Under the pieces are notes generated by a model, which saw only the letters and a program-made list of their open reading frames with translations, was not told where the DNA came from and searched no databases. Below, piece by piece: positions 38,259-45,113 of a stretch of 45,113 bases of DNA. The first letter of the stretch is position 1. Each line of letters begins with the position of its first letter. Both the position numbers and the translations under genes were made by a program. Source of the stretch: Streptococcus parasanguinis (lineage in GTDB: Bacteria; Bacillota; Bacilli; Lactobacillales; Streptococcaceae); assembly GCA_018377375.1 (NCBI GenBank), contig JAGZZN010000007.1:1-45113 (forward strand). Direction: 5' to 3'.

Positions 38259-39491
38259 TTATGGGCTTTGCTCATTCCCAGAAGAATTTTCTCCTTCTGG
38301 ATTCTGTTCTTGATTCTGTTCTTGGCTTGCTTCCTCAGAATGTTCTTCTTGCTTTTCTGTACTTTCAGCCTTTCCTTTTTCAGCTTGCTCTTTGGCAGCT
38401 GCAATGGATTGTTCACTATAGCTGAATACTCCAGCCTCCATATCAATGGTGGAATCATCGTCTAATTGCTTACTGATCGCCTTATAATAAGGAAGCTTGC
38501 GGGTAATTTGGGAAACAGGCACCAAGATTTTATTATCGTTTTTCATAGTGATGGTCACCAGATCCTTGGTGACCTTGCTCGGAGTCAGATCTACCGAAAC
38601 AATTTTATCCGTAATGGAAGAAGAAATAGACTTCATTTCTTGGACAAATTGTCTAACTAATTCTCGATCTGAGAATTTTAAACTAATATAGGAGGACGGC
38701 AATTCCGAAGCTGGAGTTACTGTCTCAACGACTTCTCCATTTTCTAATACTGGATAGTGGTCTTCTCCGGTCACATAATAAGCAACCACTTTGTGTTCCA
38801 CGATATTGACTTTAAAGGTCACCGGGAATTGATAATGCATGTGAACCTCTTTGATCCATGGACTAGCCGTTTTCATATTTTGTTCATAGACCGATTTATG
38901 AAGGAAGGTCGTCAGAGTATAATCTTCTTCCTTAATGCGACTTTTTTCATACAAGAGTTGCTGATCAACCGCTTTGTTCCCTGAAAATTCAATTACTTTC
39001 TGTGTGGACAAGGGGCTTAAAAAGTAGATCGAGAGAAGGGCGACAATCGAGCTGATTCCGATAACCGGAAGGGCACGATAGATGTGGCGTTTTGCCACTG
39101 TCGGTTCCTTCTTTGGTTTTTTCGTCTTCAAGCCTTTAAAAAATGAAGGCTTTCTCTCTTGCTTCTCTGAAGGATCTAGCTCCTCTATAGCCGGATCATC
39201 CTCTTCTCCTTCTGAACTTTCTCCATCTGCTTCTGGATCCTCTTCGGCCTCAGATTCATCTTCCTCTTCAGGCTCTTCTATTTCTTCAGATTCTTCCTCT
39301 GAGACAGAAGTTGTTTCTTTTTCTGAAAGGTCTTCGTCTTCTTTTGCTTCTTCGCTTTCAGTTTCCTCTGTTTCAGCTTCTTCCGCTTTTTCAAGCGCTT
39401 TTTTTTCTAAATATTCTTTGTTTCTTTTTTGCCAGGCTGACAATTCTGTAATTTTGTCATCCGTTGGCGTTTTTTTATTGTCGTCCGTCAT
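38259..39491 (-). CDS. divIB: Cell division protein DivIB (FtsQ)
   Basis: The 410 residues have a cytoplasmic N-terminus (LSAWQKRNKEYLEKKAL, then about 80 residues dominated by Glu, Asp and Ser), a single helix at about 138-158, a POTRA domain (VIEFSGNKAVDQQLLYEKS), the DivIB beta domain and a low-complexity Glu/Gln tail. DivIB stabilises the FtsL-DivIC complex at the septum. The open frame reaches 39527, but AAGGGA just before the ATG at 39491 sets the start. It overlaps murG by 17 bases. Confidence 0.94.
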   Translation of the reverse strand: MTDDNKKTPTDDKITELSAWQKRNKEYLEKKALEKAEEAETEETESEEAKEDEDLSEKETTSVSEEESEEIEEPEEEDESEAEEDPEADGESSEGEEDDPAIEELDPSEKQERKPSFFKGLKTKKPKKEPTVAKRHIYRALPVIGISSIVALLSIYFLSPLSTQKVIEFSGNKAVDQQLLYEKSRIKEEDYTLTTFLHKSVYEQNMKTASPWIKEVHMHYQFPVTFKVNIVEHKVVAYYVTGEDHYPVLENGEVVETVTPASELPSSYISLKFSDRELVRQFVQEMKSISSSITDKIVSVDLTPSKVTKDLVTITMKNDNKILVPVSQITRKLPYYKAISKQLDDDSTIDMEAGVFSYSEQSIAAAKEQAEKGKAESTEKQEEHSEEASQEQNQEQNPEGENSSGNEQSP

Positions 39492-40557
39492 CTTTTCCCT
39501 TACTGATATCTTTTTGAAGCAGGCCATAAAAATCGTCTAGTGAAAGGAGTTCTGTCGATTTTTCCATTGCTTGGTGGTAGACTTGGCTTTGCTTCAACAT
39601 TTCTTGAATGGTTTTATTGAAGGTTTCGAGCGTCAATTGATCTTCCTGCAATTGCTCTGCATAACCTTTATCCACAAAATATTGGGCATTTTCAATCTGA
39701 TCGCCACGGCTGGCTTCTTTTCCTAGCGGTACAATCAAATGGAGTTTGTTCATAGCTAAGAGCTCAAATAAGGTATTGGCTCCACCCCTAGTCACCACTA
39801 AATCAGCCTTTTGGAGCATTGGTAAATACTGATCGGTTACATAATCCACTCGATACAAGCCACCCTCAGCCTGATTCAATGTTGAATCACCCGTCAAATT
39901 GATGATATTGTAGTGCTGCAAGAGCTCTGCTTTGTGCTCTGTCACAAATTCATTAAAGACACGCGCACCGGCTGATCCTCCGACAAAGAGAAGGGTCGGC
40001 AAGTCTTTTCGGAAACCTTTTGTTTTTTCTTCTAAAACTTCTGAAGTTGGCGGAATATGATCTGTGACCTTGGTTACCGCACCGATATGCTCACTCTTTG
40101 TCAAACCATGTGCTTGCTCAAAAGTCGTGTACATCTTGGTAGCGAATTTATAAGCAATTTTATTGGCCAATCCCATAGAAAGATCGGACTCATGGATATA
40201 GACAGGAACACGCGTGAGTCGGGCTGCGATCACTGGTGGCACAGAAACAAATCCTCCTTTTGAGAAGAGAACTTGTGGGCGCACACGAAGCAGGATTGCA
40301 ATGGACTGGAGCGTCCCCCAAGCCACCTTGAACACATCCATCATATTTTGGAAAGAGAAATAGCGGCGCAATTTCCCCGTTGCAATTGAATGGAAGCGCA
40401 CGTCTAAGCCAGACTTTTTGATCTCTTGGTATTCGATTCCTTTTTTGTCTCCAATATAATGGACTTCCCATCCATCTTCGATAAATTTTGGAATCAAGAG
40501 GAGATTAAGGGTCACATGTCCCACGGTTCCCCCACCAGTAAACATTATTTTTTTCAT
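39475..40557 (-). CDS. murG: UDP-N-acetylglucosamine transferase MurG
   Basis: The 360 residues match MurG: the N-terminal GGGTVGHVTLNLLLIPKF glycine loop, the FSKGGFVSVPPVIAARL segment, HESDLSMGLANKIA, and the C-domain GGSAGARVFNEFV and RGGANTLFELLAMNK motifs. It adds GlcNAc to lipid I to make lipid II on the inner face of the membrane. It starts one base after the murD stop, so the two are coupled. Confidence 0.97.
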   Translation of the reverse strand: MKKIMFTGGGTVGHVTLNLLLIPKFIEDGWEVHYIGDKKGIEYQEIKKSGLDVRFHSIATGKLRRYFSFQNMMDVFKVAWGTLQSIAILLRVRPQVLFSKGGFVSVPPVIAARLTRVPVYIHESDLSMGLANKIAYKFATKMYTTFEQAHGLTKSEHIGAVTKVTDHIPPTSEVLEEKTKGFRKDLPTLLFVGGSAGARVFNEFVTEHKAELLQHYNIINLTGDSTLNQAEGGLYRVDYVTDQYLPMLQKADLVVTRGGANTLFELLAMNKLHLIVPLGKEASRGDQIENAQYFVDKGYAEQLQEDQLTLETFNKTIQEMLKQSQVYHQAMEKSTELLSLDDFYGLLQKDISKGKDDGRQ

Positions 40558-40558
40558 C

Positions 40559-41908
40559 TTATTTCAACCCTTTTACTGTAGCAAGGAATTCATCCCCACG
40601 CACTTCAAAATTCGGATACATATCCCAGCTGGCATTGGCAGGACTTAGTAGGACAACATCTCCGGGGCTAGCCAAGTCGAAGGCTTTCTTTGTAGCATCC
40701 GCTACATCTGCCGCATCAACATAAGAGACGCCAGCTTTATCTGCTGCGCGTTTCACTCGAGGAGCTGATTCCCCTAGAATCACCATTTCCTTTAGACCAG
40801 CAATGTGAGGTACCAATTCATCAAATTCATTGCCACGATCGAGCCCTCCTGCAATCAAGATCACCTTGTTGTTATCAAAACCAGAAAGGGCTTTTTGTGT
40901 TGCTAAAATATTGGTCGATTTACTATCATTATAGAATTTGACACCTTGAATCTCATCCACATATTGAAGGCGGTGTTTCACTCCTCCAAAGGCCGATAAG
41001 GTTTCTTTAATGACCTCATTCTCGACTCCTCGGACTTTTGCAACCGCAATCGTTGCCAAGGCATTTTCTACATTGTGGCTACCTGGAACACCCAGTTCAT
41101 CTGCACGCATAACAACTTCTCCCTTAAACTTGAGAAGTCCATCTTCCAAATAAGCCCCATCCACTTTTTCGACCGTTGAAAATGGAAGGACCCTTGCCTT
41201 GGTTTTTGTAGCGAGTTCCTTGGCCAAGTCTTGGTTGAAGTTCAAGACAATGACATCTTTTTCTGTCATATTCTTTTGAAGATTCCATTTAGCAGCTACA
41301 TAATTTTCAAAAGAACCATGATAGTCGATATGGGTTGGCATGAGGTTGGTAATCACTGCAATCTCTGGATGGAAAGCTTCAATTCCCATCAATTGGAAAG
41401 AAGACAATTCCATGACCAGAACATCCTTTTCTGTTGCTGTTTGTGCAACTTGACTAGCTGGAAAACCGATATTCCCAGACAATAGACCACCTTGACCGGC
41501 AGCTGTCAAGACTTCCCCGATCATGGTTGTTGTCGTCGTTTTTCCGTTTGATCCTGTAATCCCAATAATTGGCGCATCCGAAATCAGATAGGCCAATTCC
41601 ACTTCAGTGAGGACTGGAATACCCTTTTCAAGCGCTTTTTCAACCATCGGGTTCGAATAAGGGATTCCTGGATTTTTGACCATGACCGCAAAGTCTTCAT
41701 CCAACAATTCCAGAGGGTGGCCTCCTGTCACGACTTTAATCCCTTCTTCCAGTAAACTTTGTGCTGCTGGATTTTCTTCAAAAGGTTTGCCATCATTGAC
41801 GGTCACAATCGCTCCTAAGCGATCCAACAAACGGGCAGCTGACTCGCCTGACTTAGCCAAACCTAATACAAGAACCTTTTTATTTTCAAATTGTTTCACA
41901 AATTTCAT
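40559..41908 (-). CDS. murD: UDP-N-acetylmuramoyl-alanine--D-glutamate ligase
   Basis: The 449 residues have the Mur-ligase layout: an N-terminal nucleotide-sugar domain (VLVLGLAKSGESAARLL), the ATP P-loop GITGSNGKTTTTTMI at about 115-129, HIDYHGSFENYVAAK, YNDSKSTN and the C-domain LIAGGLDRG. It adds D-glutamate to UDP-MurNAc-L-Ala in peptidoglycan synthesis. GGAG lies 12 bases before the ATG. It opens the murD-murG-divIB run after a terminator. Confidence 0.97.
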   Translation of the reverse strand: MKFVKQFENKKVLVLGLAKSGESAARLLDRLGAIVTVNDGKPFEENPAAQSLLEEGIKVVTGGHPLELLDEDFAVMVKNPGIPYSNPMVEKALEKGIPVLTEVELAYLISDAPIIGITGSNGKTTTTTMIGEVLTAAGQGGLLSGNIGFPASQVAQTATEKDVLVMELSSFQLMGIEAFHPEIAVITNLMPTHIDYHGSFENYVAAKWNLQKNMTEKDVIVLNFNQDLAKELATKTKARVLPFSTVEKVDGAYLEDGLLKFKGEVVMRADELGVPGSHNVENALATIAVAKVRGVENEVIKETLSAFGGVKHRLQYVDEIQGVKFYNDSKSTNILATQKALSGFDNNKVILIAGGLDRGNEFDELVPHIAGLKEMVILGESAPRVKRAADKAGVSYVDAADVADATKKAFDLASPGDVVLLSPANASWDMYPNFEVRGDEFLATVKGLK

Positions 41909-41964
41909 GATTTCTTCGCTCCATTTTTATCACTCTCTATTTTACCTTTTTTTAGCAAAATTAA

Positions 41965-41981
41965 AAAGCCCAAAGGGCTTT
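41965..41981 (-). terminator. Terminator after the DUF3165 gene
   Basis: Minus strand stem AAAGCCC, loop TTT, stem GGGCTTT, then a T-rich stretch. It separates the typA-DUF3165 unit from murD. Confidence 0.75.
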
Positions 41982-41998
41982 AAAAATCACGTCAGCGT

Positions 41999-42247
41999 TT
42001 ATTTTTTCTGTTTGGTCGTCATTTTGGAAATATCCACCAAAGCCTGGTAGCCAACAAAGGCGAGAAAGGCACCGACAAAAAACTCAGACGGTAGTTGGAA
42101 TATCTGAAAAATGGCCAGACAAGTCAGTACGATAATGGAGACGATCAAGACCACCATTGTGACACTGTTTAAGGTACCACGAATACTTTTTGGGGTCATA
42201 AAAAGGTAAAAAAGGAGAATCAAAATCCCTAAGATAAAATAGACCAT
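41999..42247 (-). CDS. DUF3165 family small membrane protein
   Basis: The 82 residues match the streptococcal DUF3165 family: a short helix at about 3-17, the polar TPKSIRGTLN, a second helix at about 28-47, a third at about 56-68, and a basic C-terminus ending TTKQKK. The function is unknown. AAGGAG precedes the ATG. It starts 23 bases after the typA stop and is followed by a terminator, so it is most likely co-transcribed with typA. Confidence 0.85.
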   Translation of the reverse strand: MVYFILGILILLFYLFMTPKSIRGTLNSVTMVVLIVSIIVLTCLAIFQIFQLPSEFFVGAFLAFVGYQALVDISKMTTKQKK

Positions 42248-42270
42248 TTTGTTTCTCCTTTCTTTCCGTA

Positions 42271-44118
42271 TTATTCAGCAGCTGCTGATTTTTTCTTTTT
42301 ATTTGCTTTTTCGCGTTCTGCTTTGTTCAAGATTTGTTTCCGCAAACGGATAGATTCAGGCGTTACTTCCATGTACTCATCGTCGTTCAAGAACTCAAGA
42401 GATTCTTCCAAGGTCAAGATACGAGGAGTCTTGATAACCGCTGTTTGGTCCTTAGTAGCGGAACGAACGTTGGTCATTTGTTTTGCTTTCGTAATGTTTA
42501 CGGTCAAGTCGTTCTCACGAGAGTTTTCCCCGATGATCATTCCTTCGTAAACTTCTGTACCTGGATTGACAAAGATCGTACCACGTTCTTCGATAGACAT
42601 AATAGAGTAAGTGGTTGCTTTTCCGTTATCGATTGAAACAAGAGCACCACGGTGACGTCCACCGATTTCTCCTGGAATCACTGGCAAGTATTGATCAAAG
42701 GTGTGGTTCATGATTCCGTAACCACGTGTCATTGACAAGAACTCTGTTGAGTATCCAATCAAACCACGCGCTGGAACAAGGAAGACCAAACGAGTTTGAC
42801 CGTTACCAGTTGAGATCATATCCAACATTTCACCTTTACGTTCAGAAAGGCTTTGGATAACAGATCCTTGATATTCTTCTGGTGTGTCGATTTGCACGCG
42901 CTCAAATGGTTCACATTTGACACCATCAATTTCCTTGATAATAACTTCTGGACGAGATACTTGCAATTCGTATCCTTCACGACGCATGGTTTCAATCAAG
43001 ATAGACAAGTGCAATTCCCCACGTCCTGAAACTGTCCATTTATCAGGTGAATCAGTTGGGTCAACACGAAGAGAGACGTCGGTTTGCAATTCCGCTTGCA
43101 AGCGTTCTTCAACTTTACGAGAGGTCACCCATTTCCCTTCACGACCAGCAAATGGTGAGTTGTTAACCAAGAAGGTCATTTGAAGGGTTGGTTCATCGAT
43201 GTGAAGGATTGGAAGAGCTTCAACTGCGTCTGTCGGTGTGATGGTTTCTCCAACGAAGATATCTTCCATACCAGAGATAGCGATCAAGTCACCCGCTTTA
43301 GCTTCTTGAATTTCACGACGTTCCAAACCAAAGAAACCAAAGAGTTTGGTAACACGGAAGTTCTTAGTTGTTCCATCCAATTTAGAAAGGGTTACTTGGT
43401 CCCCAACTTTTACAGTACCACGGAAGACACGTCCGATACCGATACGTCCAACGAAGTCGTTATAATCAAGCAGGGATACTTGGAATTGAAGGGGCTCATC
43501 TGAGTTATCAACTGGAGCTGGGATGTGATCAATGATGGTATCAAAGATCGGTGCCATTGTGTGCTCTTGATCAGCTGGATCATCTGAAAGTGAAGAGGTT
43601 CCGTTGATCGCTGATGCATAAACAACTGGGAATTCCAATTGGTCATCATCCGCACCCAATTCGATGAAGAGCTCAAGAACTTCATCTACAACTTCTTCTG
43701 GGCGAGCAGATGGTTTATCGATTTTGTTGACTACAACGATCGGAACAAGATCTTGTTCCAAGGCTTTTTTCAATACGAAACGAGTCTGAGGCATGGTTCC
43801 TTCGTAGGCATCAACGACCAATACAACCCCATCGACCATTTTCATGATCCGTTCCACTTCTCCACCGAAGTCCGCGTGTCCTGGTGTGTCCATGATATTG
43901 ATTCGAGTTCCGTTATAAGCAACGGCTGTATTTTTAGCAAGGATCGTGATCCCACGTTCTTTTTCAAGATCGTTTGAGTCCATTGCACGTTCTTGCAATT
44001 CTTTACGTTCATCCAAGGTGTGCGATTGTTTCAACAATTCGTCTACCAAGGTTGTTTTACCATGGTCAACGTGGGCAATGATCGCAACGTTACGAATATC
44101 TTCTCTTAATTTTGTCAT
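42271..44118 (-). CDS. typA: Translational GTPase TypA/BipA
   Basis: The 615 residues match full-length TypA: G1 AHVDHGKTTLVDELLKQ at about 15-31, the switch region RGITILAKN, G3 DTPGHADFGGEVER, G4 NKIDK, domain II, EF-G-like domains III and V, and the TypA-specific C-terminal domain ending in a lysine-rich tail. It assists 50S assembly and stress or cold growth. AGAGGAAATC precedes the ATG, and an extended -10 (TGGTATAAT) lies at 44161-44169. Confidence 0.98.
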   Translation of the reverse strand: MTKLREDIRNVAIIAHVDHGKTTLVDELLKQSHTLDERKELQERAMDSNDLEKERGITILAKNTAVAYNGTRINIMDTPGHADFGGEVERIMKMVDGVVLVVDAYEGTMPQTRFVLKKALEQDLVPIVVVNKIDKPSARPEEVVDEVLELFIELGADDDQLEFPVVYASAINGTSSLSDDPADQEHTMAPIFDTIIDHIPAPVDNSDEPLQFQVSLLDYNDFVGRIGIGRVFRGTVKVGDQVTLSKLDGTTKNFRVTKLFGFFGLERREIQEAKAGDLIAISGMEDIFVGETITPTDAVEALPILHIDEPTLQMTFLVNNSPFAGREGKWVTSRKVEERLQAELQTDVSLRVDPTDSPDKWTVSGRGELHLSILIETMRREGYELQVSRPEVIIKEIDGVKCEPFERVQIDTPEEYQGSVIQSLSERKGEMLDMISTGNGQTRLVFLVPARGLIGYSTEFLSMTRGYGIMNHTFDQYLPVIPGEIGGRHRGALVSIDNGKATTYSIMSIEERGTIFVNPGTEVYEGMIIGENSRENDLTVNITKAKQMTNVRSATKDQTAVIKTPRILTLEESLEFLNDDEYMEVTPESIRLRKQILNKAEREKANKKKKSAAAE

Positions 44119-44160
44119 GATTTCCTCTATAAAATTTTAAATAATATTTCTAACTGAACA

Positions 44161-44169
44161 ATTATACCA
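44161..44169 (-). promoter_or_regulatory. typA extended -10 promoter
   Basis: The minus strand reads TGGTATAAT about 43 bases before the typA ATG, in the 160-base region divergent from the pseudouridine synthase. Confidence 0.65.
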
Positions 44170-44278
44170 CAGTCCTATCTAAAAAACACAGTTCAGCTAG
44201 TTGTAAATGTTTTCAATAAAAAATCCACTTCTTCCCTTTTCTTTTCAAAAGTACTGACTTATGATAAGATAAGCTGGT

Positions 44279-45004
44279 ATGCGATTAGATAAAATATTAG
44301 CCCAAGAAAAAGTTAGTCGAAAAGGCATGAAACAAGCTCTTCTAAAAAAAGAAATTTTGGTAGATGGACTTCCGGCTTATTCCCTTGCACAGAATGTTGA
44401 TACAGGGTTACAAGAGCTGGTTTTCAAAGATAGAATAATCGAAGGATATGAGCACATCTACCTCATGCTCCATAAGCCAAATGGTGTCGTGACAGCAAGT
44501 AAAGACAAGGAACTGCTAACAGTCATGGACATCCTACCTAAACATCTCCAGTCAGACCAACTCTATGCAATTGGTCGACTGGATCGAGATACGACGGGTC
44601 TTCTTCTCTTAACAGATAATGGGCCCCTTGGTTTTCAACTGCTTCATCCTCAATATCATGTGGATAAAACTTATCAAGTTGAAGTCAATGGACCGCTCTC
44701 ATCAGAACATATCCAAAAATTCAAAGATGGGATTATCTTTTTAGATGGAACTAGCTGTAAACCTGCTCAACTTGAGATTCAAGTTTCAAGCCCCAGTCTA
44801 AGCAGAGCCACCATCACCATCTCTGAAGGGAAGTTTCATCAGGTCAAGAAAATGTTCCTCTCTGTCGGTGTCAAGGTCACTGCCCTAAAACGAGTTCAGT
44901 TCGGGGATTTTACATTAGATACAGAGCTAGCAGAGGGTCAATACCGGCCCTTGAACCAAGATGAATTACAAATTGTTAAAAACTATTTAGAATACAATCG
45001 GTAA
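44279..45004 (+). CDS. rsuA: RsuA family 16S rRNA pseudouridine synthase
   Basis: The 241 residues have an N-terminal S4 domain (MRLDKILAQEKVSRKGMKQ) and the pseudouridine synthase catalytic domain with HKPNGVVTASKD and the catalytic aspartate in GRLDRDTTGLLLLT (about 100-113). The family makes pseudouridine 516 of 16S rRNA or sites in 23S; the short form with KKMF motif and C-tail favours 16S. There is no recognisable Shine-Dalgarno. A possible -10 (TATGAT, 44260-44265) lies so close that the leader would be under ten bases. Confidence 0.9.
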   Translation: MRLDKILAQEKVSRKGMKQALLKKEILVDGLPAYSLAQNVDTGLQELVFKDRIIEGYEHIYLMLHKPNGVVTASKDKELLTVMDILPKHLQSDQLYAIGRLDRDTTGLLLLTDNGPLGFQLLHPQYHVDKTYQVEVNGPLSSEHIQKFKDGIIFLDGTSCKPAQLEIQVSSPSLSRATITISEGKFHQVKKMFLSVGVKVTALKRVQFGDFTLDTELAEGQYRPLNQDELQIVKNYLEYNR

Positions 45005-45113
45005 TATAAAAAAGGAGTGGGACAGAAATCGGTAATTCGTTAGAATTCGATTTCGTCGTCCCACCTCCGCACAGTTGAGTAGGGCTGTAAAAGCTGATGA
45101 AATCAGCGTAGTA
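45005..45113. repeat. Partial interspersed hairpin repeat at the window edge
   Basis: Directly after rsuA, arms GTGGGAC (45017-45023) and GTCCCAC (45058-45064) close a long imperfect hairpin with inner arms AAATCG/CGATTT and AATTC/GAATT around GTTA. The sequence continues without a frame to base 113 of the last line. It resembles repeated intergenic elements of mitis-group streptococci that I recall only loosely. It can act as the rsuA terminator. Confidence 0.5.

Noticed and set aside
39082..39540. Serine-rich 152-codon plus-strand frame
   Set aside because: It is the antisense shadow of the Glu/Asp-rich tail of divIB; the composition is explained by the opposite strand.

Overview
The window looks like a chromosomal segment of a low-GC firmicute, almost certainly a Streptococcus of the mitis/sanguinis type. 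The reasons are the division cluster murD-murG-divIB-ftsA-ftsZ-ylmE-sepF-ylmG-ylmH-divIVA followed by a T-box-controlled ileS, the genus-typical small families DUF1797, DUF1827 and DUF3165, a CtsR-type site in front of clpE, strong AGGAGG ribosome binding sites, and codon use. The species is not fixed by the sequence alone. Most of the window is ordered core genome. No phage, IS element, CRISPR array, rRNA or tRNA gene was seen.

Layout. 1-90 is the 5' end of gpmA, cut by the window edge. 264-2612 is a three-gene operon of unrecognised membrane proteins with unusual overlapping starts. 2736-3182 is perR with a probable Per box. 3282-3641 holds an unannotated 51-residue hydrophobic protein with its own promoter, followed by a three-copy tandem hairpin repeat. 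3687-11047 carries hup, a degV-type lipid-binding gene, a phosphoesterase, recN, argR, tlyA, a prenyl synthase, xseB and xseA, mostly tightly packed on the minus strand.

11200-15217 is the malolactic locus: mleR diverges from mleS-mleP across a promoter with a perfect inverted repeat. 15235-20973 is an oligosaccharide ABC importer with an intracellular GH32 hydrolase and a LacI regulator. The importer has no ATPase gene of its own, and matching palindromes lie at two promoters. 21000-23968 holds nnrD, a HAD phosphatase, folD and a DUF1797 gene. 24138-26530 is clpE with a CtsR operator. 26529-29097 holds a GyrI-like protein, a WYL regulator, a Nudix hydrolase and a DUF1827 protein.

29155-32250 is ileS with a full T-box leader whose specifier reads AUC. 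32246-41908 is the division and peptidoglycan cluster, followed upstream by a DUF3165 gene and typA. 44279-45004 is an RsuA-type pseudouridine synthase. The window ends inside what looks like an interspersed hairpin repeat.

The best candidates for something undescribed are the 264-2640 membrane operon, including a 62-bp dual-coding overlap, and the small-protein/tandem-hairpin unit at 3282-3641. Gene starts were moved from the longest open frame wherever a Shine-Dalgarno sequence clearly pointed to an internal codon; each case is stated.
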